The notes under the pieces are model-generated. The model was not told the origin of the DNA, searched no databases, and saw only the letters and a program-made list of their open reading frames with translations. A stretch of DNA of 64,000 bases, taken from assembly GCA_000737985.1 (NCBI GenBank), contig JNVT01000026.1, positions 26,741 through 90,740 on the forward strand. Reading direction: 5' to 3'. This document shows, in pieces, positions 25,246 through 33,790 of the stretch (positions are counted from its first letter, which is position 1; every line of letters starts with the position of its first letter). The position numbers and the translations under genes were made by a program. This DNA comes from Gammaproteobacteria bacterium MFB021. Its GTDB lineage: Bacteria; Pseudomonadota; Gammaproteobacteria; Pseudomonadales; Halomonadaceae.

Positions 25246-25941
25246 TCACCAAAGACGACTGCCATCGAAGACATGCGCCCTCTGGCCGAACGGTTTACTG
25301 AAGGCCTTGCACAGATAGCTGGCCATGAATACCGCCTCATTCATGGCTATCCAGTCATCCCGATGCAGGGCGCAGGACCAGGGCTCTTTTGTGACCGGGT
25401 CTTTGCAGACATGGATCAGCTGATGGAAGCGTGGATCGTCATGATCGAACCCCATTGCCTTCAACCAGGAACGCATCATGCGGTGGTAGAGGTTGTTGAA
25501 TGAGTAGACCCCGAACCAATCTGGACCGAACGCCCCCAGGCTGTCGTAGGCGTTCCTGTTGAGCATGATCATCAGGTGGTAGTGCGGCTTGTCGCTGTTG
25601 ACCTGCTCGCGTGCCCACAGGTAGTGCAGCTGGGTCGGGTACTTGGTTTGCCTCCGCTTGAGCTCGTAGCGGAAGAAGTAGAAGAACCGTGCCAGCACGG
25701 CGTTGGTCTCATGCATCGGCAGACGCGGCATCTCATCCGGGAAGTGGAGATCCACGCGAAAGATGAAGGTGGAATGGTTGATCCGTGTCACGGCGTCAAG
25801 GGTCTGCAAGGACCGTTCCAGGTAGTTCACGACCAGTGGGCCATCTGTCCAATGCTGGACGTCAAAGCCTCGATAGATGTCTTCGTAGTGAAGGCGCAGC
25901 TTGTCGTTAAGCGGATGGCAGAGGGGGTGATGTTGAAACAT
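25246..25941 (-). CDS. Inovirus Gp2/YagK-YfjJ-type replication protein
   Basis: This 231-residue protein matches the YagK/YfjJ C-terminal family, related to inovirus Gp2 replication initiators. Visible features are FIFRVDLHFPDE, the HUH-like DKPHYHLMIMLN and NNLYHRMMRSWLKAMG. The two His in HYH would bind the metal of a rolling-circle nuclease. Such genes are common in phage satellites and integrative elements. It faces away from the primase-like gene and lies next to two strong hairpins (26136-26160 and 26184-26209) that could include its origin. The XRE gene follows directly on the same strand. Confidence 0.75.
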   Translation of the reverse strand: MFQHHPLCHPLNDKLRLHYEDIYRGFDVQHWTDGPLVVNYLERSLQTLDAVTRINHSTFIFRVDLHFPDEMPRLPMHETNAVLARFFYFFRYELKRRQTKYPTQLHYLWAREQVNSDKPHYHLMIMLNRNAYDSLGAFGPDWFGVYSFNNLYHRMMRSWLKAMGFDHDDPRFHQLIHVCKDPVTKEPWSCALHRDDWIAMNEAVFMASYLCKAFSKPFGQRAHVFDGSRLW

Positions 25942-26707
25942 GAGGAGATACCTCGCTGTGGGAATGGTGAAAGATTCCGCAGCGATGGTCTTGTCGATCG
26001 ATAGGAGGATAATAGGAAGCGGTATGTACTGACCTTGATGTGATGCTGTCGCTCACTTGAACTTCATCATCAGGCGTTTTCCAGTCGCCTGTGAGGTCAA
26101 TCCCTAGAAGGTCATGTTGGGTGATGGTTTCATTGGGAGTGGTCTGTATGGGACCACTCCTCGGATGATCCTTCATGATCCTGGATGGGCTTTCACAAGT
26201 GAGCCCATCATGACCTAGTGACCTATCCCTGTAGACCCTGTTAGGAGTCTAGTGAATCTCCCTATAATACTTACCCGTCAGTGACGCATGTCGGAACCCC
26301 AGGGAAACGCTATCCCTGGACATGCCAATCGCCCCAGTTTTCTGGCGAATGAGGTGTCACTAACTTTCTCGGGAAATTCCGTTATCGATCCGTACAAGAC
26401 ACCGCGACGCGATGACGTCACGGTTTCGCTGCATCCCATCTCACAGCGCTGTAAAATATTACGTCGTCCTGGCTTGTCATCCTGGGAAACATCGGACGGA
26501 TGTTCTGAAACATGCTCAGGAAGCCGACGGAGGCCGGAAAACCCGGCTTTTTCCCGTAGCTGACGTATACCTCGATGATGTTGCGGGTGTGTCGCCCAGG
26601 ATCTTGCCCGTTGTCGATTCAATCGAATTTCAAACCTGTACTACCTCCTTGAAGCCCCAGACGGGTGGCTTCGTTCTCATGTCTTTTTCGATGGAAGAGG
26701 TAATGTC
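25942..26707. other. Non-coding stretch with two hairpins and a possible promoter
   Basis: About 765 bases without a gene that I trust. GGAGTGGTC (26136-26144) and GACCACTCC (26152-26160) form a 9-bp stem with a 7-base loop. GATGGGCT (26184-26191) and AGCCCATC (26202-26209) form a second. TATAAT at 26263-26268, with a weak TTAGGA 16 bases upstream, could be a promoter toward the glycine-zipper and DUF932 genes. The frames here (such as 89 residues on the minus strand at 25907-26176) have no ribosome site or recognised motif. Confidence 0.45.
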
Positions 26708-27040
26708 ATGTCCATGTCTTGTCCCAGCTGTGGCGCGTTGCGGGTCGTGTCGCGCCATCGCGGGCGGAAGGTAGGAGGCTCCACGGGGGCGGTGGCCGGT
26801 ACCGCCAGTGGGGCGGCCGGCGCCTGGAGTGGCGCCGAGGCCGGAGCCCTGGTGGGCGCAGTAGGCGGTCCGGTCGGGATCGCTGTCGGCAGTATCGCCG
26901 GAGCCGTCTTTGGTGGATTGGTCGGTGGCACGGCAGGCGGTGTCGCTGGGGCACGGCTGGGTAGTCAGCTGGATGATCAGGTGCTCGACAATCTCGAGTG
27001 CCGTGCCTGCGGCCACACCTTTCGTCCCCATATCGATTGA
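26708..27040 (+). CDS. Small glycine-zipper protein with a split zinc ribbon
   Basis: This 110-residue protein of unknown function starts with CPSC (SMSCPSCGALRVVS) and ends with CRAC (LECRACGHTFRPHID). These cysteine pairs would form one zinc ribbon if brought together. The 65 residues between them are a Gly/Ala-rich glycine zipper (GAVAGTASGAAGAWSG, GPVGIAVGSIAGAVFGGLVG), likely a membrane-embedded hairpin. GAGG precedes the ATG at 26708. It lies upstream of the DUF932 recombination operon, 138 bases from its start. I recognise the architecture but know of no function. Confidence 0.65.
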   Translation: MSMSCPSCGALRVVSRHRGRKVGGSTGAVAGTASGAAGAWSGAEAGALVGAVGGPVGIAVGSIAGAVFGGLVGGTAGGVAGARLGSQLDDQVLDNLECRACGHTFRPHID

Positions 27041-27178
27041 CCCCTAAAGATCCGTCTCACGAGTCCATCGCTGCTCAGCGATGATCCCGCGACTCCCTTT
27101 ATCAACATGCTCACGGTCGGCCTGCTTCCTTGGGGAGCGGGCTGTTATGCAGTGCTCGACTCTCAAGGAGCTTTCCCC

Positions 27179-28147
27179 ATGGCACACCTGATCGAACAAA
27201 TGGCCTACGTTGGCGATACCCCCTGGCATGGCCTGGGCCAGCAGCTGTCTCGTCATCAGCCGCTGGAAGTCTGGCGACAGCAGGCCGGCATGGACTGGCA
27301 CATCGAGGAATCCCTGGTGCGCTTCATTGCCGACGGCGCTGGCCACCTGGGCAGCATCCATTCCTTCCCCGAGCAGAAAGTGCTCTACCGCTCCGATACC
27401 AAGGATCCACTGTCGGTGGTCTCCCAGCGTTACAAGGTGGTGCAACCGGAGGAGGTGTTGGAGTTCTACCGTGATCTCACGGAATACGCGGGATACGAAT
27501 TGGAGACGGCCGGGGTGCTCAAGGGTGGCCGCAAGTTCTGGGCCCTGGCGCGCAGCGGCCTGGGCGGGGCATTGAAGGGCCAGGATCAGGTCAACGACTA
27601 CCTGCTGCTGGCCACTTCCTGCGACGGCTCGTTGGCCACCGTCGCCACCCCGACGTCCGTGCGGGTGGTCTGCAACAACACCCTGACCATCGCGGTGGAT
27701 GGCACCTCCCAGGGCGTGAAAGTGCCACATAGCACCGAGTTTCGCCCTCAGCTGGTCAAGCAGCAGCTGGGGATCTCCGTGTCCCAGTGGGACGACTTCA
27801 TGTACCGCTTGAAGACCCTGGCTGAGCGCAAGGTCAGCCAGGAGGAAGCGAGAACCTACTTCCAGTCGGTGGTCTGCAACGCCGAGGCGCCGATGGACGA
27901 TCCGTCCAAGCTGCCCAACGTTCGCGCCCTCAATCGCGTCCAGAAGCTCTATCAGGGTGAGGGGCGCGGCTCTCAGCTGTGCACGGCGCAAGGCACCGCC
28001 TGGGGCTTACTCAATGCGGTCACCGAGTACGTGGATCACGAGAAGCGCGCCCGCAGCAACGACTACCGCATGGACTCCGCCTGGTTCGGCCAGGGCGCCG
28101 GCCTCAAGGACAAGGCGCTGGAGTCTGCCCTTGCGCTGGTGGGCTGA
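27179..28147 (+). CDS. DUF932 phage/plasmid-like protein
   Basis: This 322-residue protein has the DUF932/TIGR03299 features: an N-terminal TPWHGLGQQL segment, then YKVVQPEEVLEFYRDL and VCNNTLTIA. Members are widespread in phages, plasmids and integrative elements, usually next to recombination or replication genes, and their biochemical role is unknown. The ATG at 27179 has AAGGAG eight bases upstream; a longer frame from 27107 lacks one. It heads the run DUF932, small ORF, ERF annealase, YqaJ exonuclease, all on the plus strand. Confidence 0.85.
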   Translation: MAHLIEQMAYVGDTPWHGLGQQLSRHQPLEVWRQQAGMDWHIEESLVRFIADGAGHLGSIHSFPEQKVLYRSDTKDPLSVVSQRYKVVQPEEVLEFYRDLTEYAGYELETAGVLKGGRKFWALARSGLGGALKGQDQVNDYLLLATSCDGSLATVATPTSVRVVCNNTLTIAVDGTSQGVKVPHSTEFRPQLVKQQLGISVSQWDDFMYRLKTLAERKVSQEEARTYFQSVVCNAEAPMDDPSKLPNVRALNRVQKLYQGEGRGSQLCTAQGTAWGLLNAVTEYVDHEKRARSNDYRMDSAWFGQGAGLKDKALESALALVG

Positions 28148-28194
28148 TCATCACTCAGCAAAACATCCACCCAGCCTTTCCCTCATCGCGGCAG

Positions 28195-28224
28195 AGCGCC
28201 CGGCCCCTTCAAAGGCCGGGCGCT
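28195..28224 (+). terminator. Strong hairpin between DUF932 and the small ORF
   Basis: AGCGCCCGGCC (28195-28205) and GGCCGGGCGCT (28214-28224) form an 11-bp stem with an 8-base loop, followed by ACTGTTT. It may partly end the DUF932 transcript, or protect and process the mRNA upstream of the recombination genes. Confidence 0.55.
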
Positions 28225-28243
28225 ACTGTTTCAGGAGATACCA

Positions 28244-28429
28244 ATGCAATCGCCCATGACGTTCGAGATATGCCGGGCCCTGACCCAGCTGACCCGTCAG
28301 CTGCTGGAGGCCGGCGAACAGGCAACCGAAACCCACGTTCTGGCCAAGGGGCAGGTCTATCGCGTGGCCGTGTCCCTGGAGCCGGTCCCGATCGAGCAGC
28401 TCCCTGACGTCATCCAACGCTATCGATAA
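28244..28429 (+). CDS. Small hypothetical protein in the recombination operon
   Basis: This 61-residue protein (begins MQSPMTFEICRALTQL) is mostly helical and acidic, with VYRVAVSLEPVPIEQLP near the end. I do not recognise a domain. Support comes from CAGGAG seven bases before the ATG and from its position 11 bases before the ERF gene and 96 bases after DUF932, on the same strand. It could be an accessory factor of the annealase, but nothing in the sequence shows that. Confidence 0.55.
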   Translation: MQSPMTFEICRALTQLTRQLLEAGEQATETHVLAKGQVYRVAVSLEPVPIEQLPDVIQRYR

Positions 28430-28440
28430 CGGAGGCCATC

Positions 28441-29178
28441 ATGGCAACCCCTATTCATCCCAAGACCGCCAACCAGGCACCGGTCGCACAGGCCACCCAG
28501 GACAGCACCGCGATCATCCAGGTGATCGAGCGGGCCGCACTCAATCCCGAGGTCGACATCGACAAGATGGAGCGTCTGCTCCAGATGCAGGAGCGTGTGC
28601 TCGACCGCCAGGCGCTGATGGCCTACAGCGCCGCGATGGCGGCCATGCAGACCGAACTGCCGAGCATCGCCGAGCGTGGCAAGACCAACAACGGTCACTA
28701 CGCCACCTTGGAGGACATCGTCGATACCGTGCGCCCGATCATGAAAAAGTACGGCTTCGCGGTGAGCTTCCGCATTCAGACCCAGGAACGCGGCATCCAG
28801 GTCACCGGCGTGCTGATGCACCAGGACGGCCATCGGGAAGAGACCAGCATGCTGTTGCCGGCCGATACCAGCGGCAGCAAGAACGCCGTTCAGGCCTTCG
28901 GCTCCTCTACCAGCTACGGCAAGCGCTACGTGCTCTGCGCACTGCTCAACATCACCACCCGCGGCCAGGACGACAACGGTCAGGCCGCCGCCCCGGTCAA
29001 ACTCGTCACCCCTTTCCAGGCCGGGCAGATCCGGCAGCTGATCGCCGCCTGTCCTCCTGCGACCCAGGAGTGGTTCGTCGGCAAGTACGGCGACGCTGAG
29101 CAGGTGCCGCGCGGCGACTTCGACAGATTGCGTGCCTCCCTGCAGAAGCGGGCGCAGCCCAACCATCAACATCACTGA
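28441..29178 (+). CDS. erf: ERF-family single-strand annealing protein
   Basis: This 245-residue recombinase belongs to the ERF superfamily of phage single-strand annealing proteins. Family features are AYSAAMAAMQTELPSIAE, the GHYATLEDIVDTVRPIMKK segment and AFGSSTSYGKRYVLCALLNI. ERF proteins anneal complementary strands during circularisation or recombination of mobile DNA. ACGGAGG precedes the ATG. The YqaJ exonuclease gene 60 bases downstream supplies the matching nuclease, so the two would act like Red beta and exo. Confidence 0.9.
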   Translation: MATPIHPKTANQAPVAQATQDSTAIIQVIERAALNPEVDIDKMERLLQMQERVLDRQALMAYSAAMAAMQTELPSIAERGKTNNGHYATLEDIVDTVRPIMKKYGFAVSFRIQTQERGIQVTGVLMHQDGHREETSMLLPADTSGSKNAVQAFGSSTSYGKRYVLCALLNITTRGQDDNGQAAAPVKLVTPFQAGQIRQLIAACPPATQEWFVGKYGDAEQVPRGDFDRLRASLQKRAQPNHQHH

Positions 29179-29238
29179 TCGGGCGGCGAAGGGACCTCCC
29201 CTCGCGGCCTATGCCGTGTCATCGAGAAGGAGAACGTC

Positions 29239-29850
29239 ATGCAGATACTGGCGCTGGACCAGGGCACGCCCGAGTGGCATGCCGCCCGTCTGGGTATCGT
29301 CACCATGTCCGAGCTGAAGACTCTGCTGGTCAAGGGCAAGGGACCGGGCGGCTTCGGTGCCGGGGCCCTCAGCTACATGCATCAACTGATCGGAGAGCGC
29401 ATCACCGGCGAGCCGTCCGATGCCTTTCAGGGCAATGCCCACACCCAGCGCGGCCATGAGCTGGAGCCCGTGGCCCGGGAGCTCTATCACGAGGCCACCG
29501 GTCTGCCCCGCCTGGCGCAGGTCGGCATCATCCTCAACCACGGTGTGGGCTATTCGCCGGACTGCCTGGTGGATACCAATGGCTTGGTGGAGATCAAGAC
29601 CAAGCTGCCCAAGTACCAGATCGAGCTGCTGCTGGCCGACGAGCTACCTCAAGAGCACGTCGCTCAGTGCCAGGGCGGCCTGTGGGTCAGCGAGCGGGAA
29701 TGGATCGACTTCGTTAGCTACTGGCCGGGGATGCCGCTGTTCGTGAAGCGGGCCTACCGGGACGAGGTGATGATTCGCACCATCGCCGAGCGGGTCGAGG
29801 CCTTCTACGAGGAGCTTGATCGTCGCATGGCCATGGTCATGGCGGCCTGA
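29239..29850 (+). CDS. YqaJ-type viral recombinase exonuclease
   Basis: This 203-residue nuclease of the lambda-exonuclease/YqaJ family has GTPEWHAARLGIVTMSEL near the start, RGHELEPVARELY (Glu) and the PD-(D/E)XK core GYSPDCLVDTNG then LVEIKTKLP. It would resect double-stranded ends to give single strands for the ERF annealase encoded upstream. A GAAGGAG lies before the ATG. A long perfect hairpin about 100 bases downstream probably ends the operon. Confidence 0.88.
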   Translation: MQILALDQGTPEWHAARLGIVTMSELKTLLVKGKGPGGFGAGALSYMHQLIGERITGEPSDAFQGNAHTQRGHELEPVARELYHEATGLPRLAQVGIILNHGVGYSPDCLVDTNGLVEIKTKLPKYQIELLLADELPQEHVAQCQGGLWVSEREWIDFVSYWPGMPLFVKRAYRDEVMIRTIAERVEAFYEELDRRMAMVMAA

Positions 29851-29952
29851 TGCCTGATGAAAACCTGGTGGATTTACACGCCTAGTGGTTGGCAGTGAGG
29901 AGGTGGTGTCCTTCGCTGAGAGGGGATGCCTTTGAAAAAATAACATGATAAT

Positions 29953-29988
29953 GCCGACACAGCTTCCTGCTTAGGAAGCTGTGTCGGC
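29953..29988. terminator. 16-bp perfect hairpin, likely operon terminator
   Basis: GCCGACACAGCTTCCT (29953-29968) is followed by a GCTT loop and its exact reverse complement (29973-29988). The T-run (TTTTTTT) starts about 14 bases later, so it is not a textbook terminator for the plus strand. The stem is strong enough to block 3'-to-5' decay or to mark a boundary between the recombination operon and the minus-strand integrase genes. Confidence 0.6.
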
Positions 29989-30063
29989 TGGTGGAGCGGT
30001 ATTTTTTTAGTCGGCGGGAATGTTGCGGCTAGGTGGAATGACGAGCGTGTTTTTTTACCCTAT

Positions 30064-30249
30064 TTATGCAAGGTCTCTTTCGGCTATTTTTTCTAGGATC
30101 CAGTCCTGAATTTCTTCCTCTACCCAGGCGACATTTCTTTCTCCCAAGGATACTGGTTTTGGGAATCTTTCTTCGGAAATGTATTTGTAAATGGTGGAGC
30201 GTGCAAGACCTGTAAGGCTGGTGACATCTTTAAGCTTGATTAGTCTCAT
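30064..30249 (-). CDS. alpA: AlpA-family excisionase/regulator
   Basis: This 61-residue DNA-binding protein has the AlpA form of the MerR-like winged helix: IKLKDVTSLTGLARSTIYKY followed by RFPKPVSLGERNVAWVEEEI. AlpA proteins activate or direct excision of P4-type integrative elements and sit beside the integrase gene. Here it lies just downstream of the integrase on the same strand, 61 bases away. It probably controls excision of the island. Confidence 0.88.
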   Translation of the reverse strand: MRLIKLKDVTSLTGLARSTIYKYISEERFPKPVSLGERNVAWVEEEIQDWILEKIAERDLA

Positions 30250-30310
30250 GGCGCTTTCTCCAGAATTGGCTCATGAGATGTTGTTGGTGTGTAGAAATTT
30301 ACGTTGTGAG

Positions 30311-31531
30311 TTAGGGAAGATTTATTGCAGGGCCAAGAAGATTTGCGACCTTGATAATCGCTTCTTTTCGCTCGTCGAAGTAGTCGTAACGGTCGTAGAT
30401 GCCTTCGACGCCCTTGAGCTTGTGATTCAAGCAACGCTCCGCGACATGCCCCGGTACACCAACGGCAGCGAGCAAGCTGCGGCAGGTGCGGCGTAGATCA
30501 TGCACAGTAAACTCGGTGATATCGCCCATCCGGTTCTCTGGTTGCGGCTTCTTGCCAGGCTCCTTGCCAAATAGCTTGGCAATGGCACGATTCAGCGTGT
30601 CTTTGCCCATGTGGGCCCGCTTACTGCTGCGGCGATTAGGAAAGACATAGTCCGAGCCGCAGGCACGGATCTTGAGCTCTTCCAGCCAGCCGATGGTTTG
30701 CGGTGGGAGGGGAATGACGATCCCGGCGCCTGTCTTACTGCGCTCACCGCTCAGGTTCCACCGGCCGTTCTTAAGGTCGAATTCTGACCACTGGGCTTCG
30801 GTAAGTTCGGTCTTACGTACCCCCAGGACGAGCAGTAGCGCGCAGGCGAGGTAGTTGTCGCGGCTGAAGCTGTCGCTATTGTCTCTGAAGGCTTGGAAAA
30901 CGTTGCGAATCTCATCGAGGCTCAAAACCCTATCGCGGCTTTTCTCAATACCGCCTGCGTCGTTGACGTTGAAAGCGGATGCTGGGTTGTAAGTTAAAAT
31001 TCCCAGTTTTATGGCGTGGTTGAACATCTGTTTAAGATACATCAGTGTGTCATTAGCTATTGTCGGCCTACCGCTATTTGTTACTCTTCTAATTATTTCA
31101 CGGATATCAATTGGGGTGACAGCATCCAGCGATCTACCCCCGATGAGGGGCGCCACTTCTTTTTTGTATATCCGCTTTGGGATAGCTGGGTGCTTGAGTC
31201 TTCTCTCTAGCTCTGGGTACCAGTCAGCAAACAGGTCCTCCACTGTCCTGATCAAGGCTTGGCTATCGCGTTTGCGTTCCTCGATGGGGTCAAGGCCTTC
31301 GCGTATAGACTTCTGGTTTTCAACCGCTTTCGTCCGAGCCTCGGCGAGAGAGAGGTGGGCATGTTTGCCCAGCGTCATCTCACGCCGCTTGCCAAACAGC
31401 GTGTATCGCAACATCCAGTAAGGAGTTCCTTTCCTCGGTATCATCAGGTATAGGCCGTTGCCGTCGCTGTAGCGCCCTGCTTTACCCTCCTTGACAAGCG
31501 ACTGGCTCTTCTTGGCGGTAAGGCTTCCCAT
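30311..31531 (-). CDS. int: P4-type tyrosine integrase
   Basis: This 406-residue integrase has the N-terminal DUF4102-like arm-binding domain (GLYLMIPRKGTPYWMLRY), a core-binding domain and a catalytic domain. Catalytic residues are visible: Arg in LGVRKTEL (about 239), HDLRRT (His about 344, Arg about 347), His in CLNHKL (about 370) and Tyr in GIYDRYDYF (about 379-382). Such integrases insert islands at tRNA or conserved gene 3' ends. The gene starts 375 bases from the stop codon of yicC, which makes that gene the probable attachment target. The gene appears intact, so the island may still be able to move. Confidence 0.93.
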   Translation of the reverse strand: MGSLTAKKSQSLVKEGKAGRYSDGNGLYLMIPRKGTPYWMLRYTLFGKRREMTLGKHAHLSLAEARTKAVENQKSIREGLDPIEERKRDSQALIRTVEDLFADWYPELERRLKHPAIPKRIYKKEVAPLIGGRSLDAVTPIDIREIIRRVTNSGRPTIANDTLMYLKQMFNHAIKLGILTYNPASAFNVNDAGGIEKSRDRVLSLDEIRNVFQAFRDNSDSFSRDNYLACALLLVLGVRKTELTEAQWSEFDLKNGRWNLSGERSKTGAGIVIPLPPQTIGWLEELKIRACGSDYVFPNRRSSKRAHMGKDTLNRAIAKLFGKEPGKKPQPENRMGDITEFTVHDLRRTCRSLLAAVGVPGHVAERCLNHKLKGVEGIYDRYDYFDERKEAIIKVANLLGPAINLP

Positions 31532-31905
31532 TATTTCCTCTCGTCCCCCGCGGAAAATAAAACAAACGACCGTTTGATAACTACTCGGGCTAGGCTTGGG
31601 CTAGATAGTCGGCTTAATGTCATATGAGCTCGTCACTGGCGCCTAGTGGGCCTTTTTCCAACGGCATTTAGAGTGCCAGCGGGCACCCCCCCACTTGCTC
31701 CCGGTCATGCACTCGGATCGACATAGCTGGGGAGTATCTGTAAGGGTATGTGTCGGAGGGAGGAGAGGCAATACTTTTTCTCCCCGTTTTACTCCCCTAT
31801 ATGATCTGGATTTCCGGGGAGGTTGGTGGAGCTTGGTGGACTTCTTGTACCTTTTTTCCATTTAAAAACATTGGTTTAATGGTTTTTGATGGCCTTTGGT
31901 GGATT
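31532..31905. other. Integrase-proximal island boundary (probable attachment region)
   Basis: About 370 bases between the integrase start and the yicC stop, lower in GC than its surroundings. No credible gene is present. Short GGTGGA-containing repeats (TTGGTGGAGCTTGGTGGACTT near 31822, and TTTGGTGGATTC near 31893) could be arm-type integrase sites. The core site probably lies at the yicC 3' end; the matching left copy is outside the window. Confidence 0.5.
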
Positions 31906-32769
31906 CTACTCGATGTTCTGGATCTGCTCGCGCATCTGTTCGATCAGCACCTTCAGCTCCACCGCGCAGCGGGTGGTTTCGGCCACCACCGCCTTGGAGG
32001 AGAGGGTGTTGGCTTCGCGGTTGAGCTCCTGCATCAGAAAGTCCAGCCGCCGGCCGATGGGGCCCTTTTGCTTGAGTTGACGCTCGACTTCGCCGACATG
32101 CGTCTCCAGACGGTCTAGCTCTTCGGCGACGTCGGCCTTCTGCGCCACCAGCACCATCTCCGCTTCCAGCCGCTGCGGGTCGAGTTCGGCGCGGGCGCTC
32201 TCCAGGCGTTCGAGCAGCAGGGCGCGCTGGCGTTCGAGCATCGTTGGCAGGTGGGCACGCACGTTGGCGATCTGCTCGCGCACGCCGTCCAGACGTTCAC
32301 GGATCAGCGCCGCCAAGCGCTCGCCCTCGCGGGCGCGGCCTTGTTCCAGATCGCTCAGCGCCTTCTCGAACAGTGCCAGGGCGGCGGCCTTGACCGCGTC
32401 CAGATCGAGGCGCTGGCTGGCCATCACGCCGGGGTGGGCGAGCAGTTCGAGCGCATTGGGCATCGGCGCTTCCGGCAGCGTGCGGCGTACCTGTTCGAGT
32501 GCCTGGGTCAGCGCCGCCAGCTGGGTGGTGTTGATCTCCGGGGTGGCGCCGCCCTCCGCCGGCTCGAAGCGCAGCGCGCACTCCACCTTGCCGCGCGAGA
32601 GCCGCTGGCGCAGGGCATCGCGGTAGGCGGGTTCGAGATCGCGCAGCGCATCGGCGAGGCGAAAGTGCGGCTCCAGATAGCGCTGGTTCACCGAGCGCAG
32701 CTCGAGCTGCAGGCTGCCCCATTCTGCTTCATGGGTCTGGCGGGAGAAGGCGGTCATGCTGTGCGGCAT
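31906..32769 (-). CDS. yicC: YicC-family endoribonuclease
   Basis: This 287-residue protein has the YicC N-terminal domain ([28 protein letters not shown]) and the C-terminal DUF1732 domain ([53 protein letters not shown]). YicC proteins are endoribonucleases involved in small-RNA decay. I chose the ATG at 32769, with AAGGA upstream, which gives the usual length; the frame extends 60 bases further. It diverges from rph, as in other gammaproteobacteria, but gmk, usually downstream, is replaced here by the island. Confidence 0.92.
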   Translation of the reverse strand: MPHSMTAFSRQTHEAEWGSLQLELRSVNQRYLEPHFRLADALRDLEPAYRDALRQRLSRGKVECALRFEPAEGGATPEINTTQLAALTQALEQVRRTLPEAPMPNALELLAHPGVMASQRLDLDAVKAAALALFEKALSDLEQGRAREGERLAALIRERLDGVREQIANVRAHLPTMLERQRALLLERLESARAELDPQRLEAEMVLVAQKADVAEELDRLETHVGEVERQLKQKGPIGRRLDFLMQELNREANTLSSKAVVAETTRCAVELKVLIEQMREQIQNIE

Positions 32770-32925
32770 GGGAAATCCTTGGCGGCGTTTGGCGTGCGTC
32801 GCACGCGTTTGGCATTGAGTGTAACCCATCGCCGTCGGGGGATACGCACCCGAGCCGGCGGGGAATTCGTCGCGCAGTCGGGTAGAATGCGGCGTCTCAA
32901 TTCACAGGTTTTCGATGAGGCTTTC

Positions 32926-33648
32926 ATGCGCCCGAGTGGACGACGCCCCGACCAGCCCCGCGAGGTCACACTGACCCGCGGTTTCACCCGCCACGCCGAG
33001 GGCTCGGTGCTGGTGAGCTTCGGTGACACCCAGGTGCTCTGCAACGCCAGCGTCGAGGCCGGCGTGCCGCGCTGGCTGCGCGGCAAGAACCAGGGCTGGG
33101 TCACCGCCGAGTACGGCATGCTGCCGCGCGCCACCCACACCCGCGGCGGGCGTGAAGCGGCGCGTGGCAAGCAGGGCGGCCGCACGCTGGAGATTCAGCG
33201 TCTGATCGGGCGCAGCCTGCGCGCCGCGGTGGATCTGAAGAAGCTGGGTGAGTTCACCATCACCGTCGACTGCGACGTGCTCCAGGCCGACGGCGGCACG
33301 CGCACCGCCTCGATCACCGGTGCCTGCGTGGCGCTGGTCGAGGCGCTGCAGCACATGCAGCGCAAGAAGCTGATCAAGTCCGATCCCTTTCGCCAGCTGG
33401 TCAGCTCGATCTCGGTCGGGGTCTACAAGAACACCCCGGTGCTCGACCTGGACTACCCCGAGGACAGCGCCGCCGATACCGACATGAACGTGGTGATGAC
33501 CGAAGACGGCAAGCTGATCGAGGTGCAGGGCACCGCCGAGGCCGAGGCGTTCTCCCGCGCTGAACTCAACGCCATGCTCGATCTCGCCGAGAGCGGCTGT
33601 CAGACCCTGTTCGACAAGCAGCGCGAGGTGCTCGGCGTGCGCCGCTGA
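32926..33648 (+). CDS. rph: Ribonuclease PH
   Basis: This 240-residue phosphorolytic 3'-5' exoribonuclease trims tRNA 3' ends. Family motifs are [37 protein letters not shown], the phosphate-binding [17 protein letters not shown] and [18 protein letters not shown]. The ATG at 32926 follows GATGAGG; a longer frame from 32251 lies across the yicC promoter and is not used. Length is normal. It is divergent from yicC. A large palindromic element begins at its stop codon. Confidence 0.95.
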   Translation: MRPSGRRPDQPREVTLTRGFTRHAEGSVLVSFGDTQVLCNASVEAGVPRWLRGKNQGWVTAEYGMLPRATHTRGGREAARGKQGGRTLEIQRLIGRSLRAAVDLKKLGEFTITVDCDVLQADGGTRTASITGACVALVEALQHMQRKKLIKSDPFRQLVSSISVGVYKNTPVLDLDYPEDSAADTDMNVVMTEDGKLIEVQGTAEAEAFSRAELNAMLDLAESGCQTLFDKQREVLGVRR

Positions 33649-33790
33649 GAGGGTGTTTACAAAATGCCTGCGCTCGACAATACGGCGTTAAAATCGGTCT
33701 CAAAATGCTCATTTACCCCGTGTAAACTCCGCTTTTTCGACCGATTTTGCCTTGTCTTGCCTTCGCTCGCCGAATTTGTAAACACCCTCT
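33648..33790. repeat. 143-bp imperfect palindrome after rph
   Basis: AGAGGGTGTTTACAAA (33648-33663) is the exact reverse complement of 33775-33790. Inside are further complementary segments (AAAATCGGTC with GACCGATTTT). The whole could fold into a long branched hairpin. It overlaps the last bases of rph and may end its transcription. The size and terminal repeats suggest a small non-coding repetitive unit (MITE or REP-like), but other copies must be found to show that. Confidence 0.75.

Noticed and set aside
25907..26176. 89-residue minus-strand frame upstream of the Gp2-like gene
   Set aside because: It has no ribosome site and no motif, overlaps the next start and contains a strong hairpin, so it is more likely non-coding.
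31643..31861. 72-residue minus-strand frame next to the integrase
   Set aside because: Composition looks random, no motif, and it lies in the attachment region.
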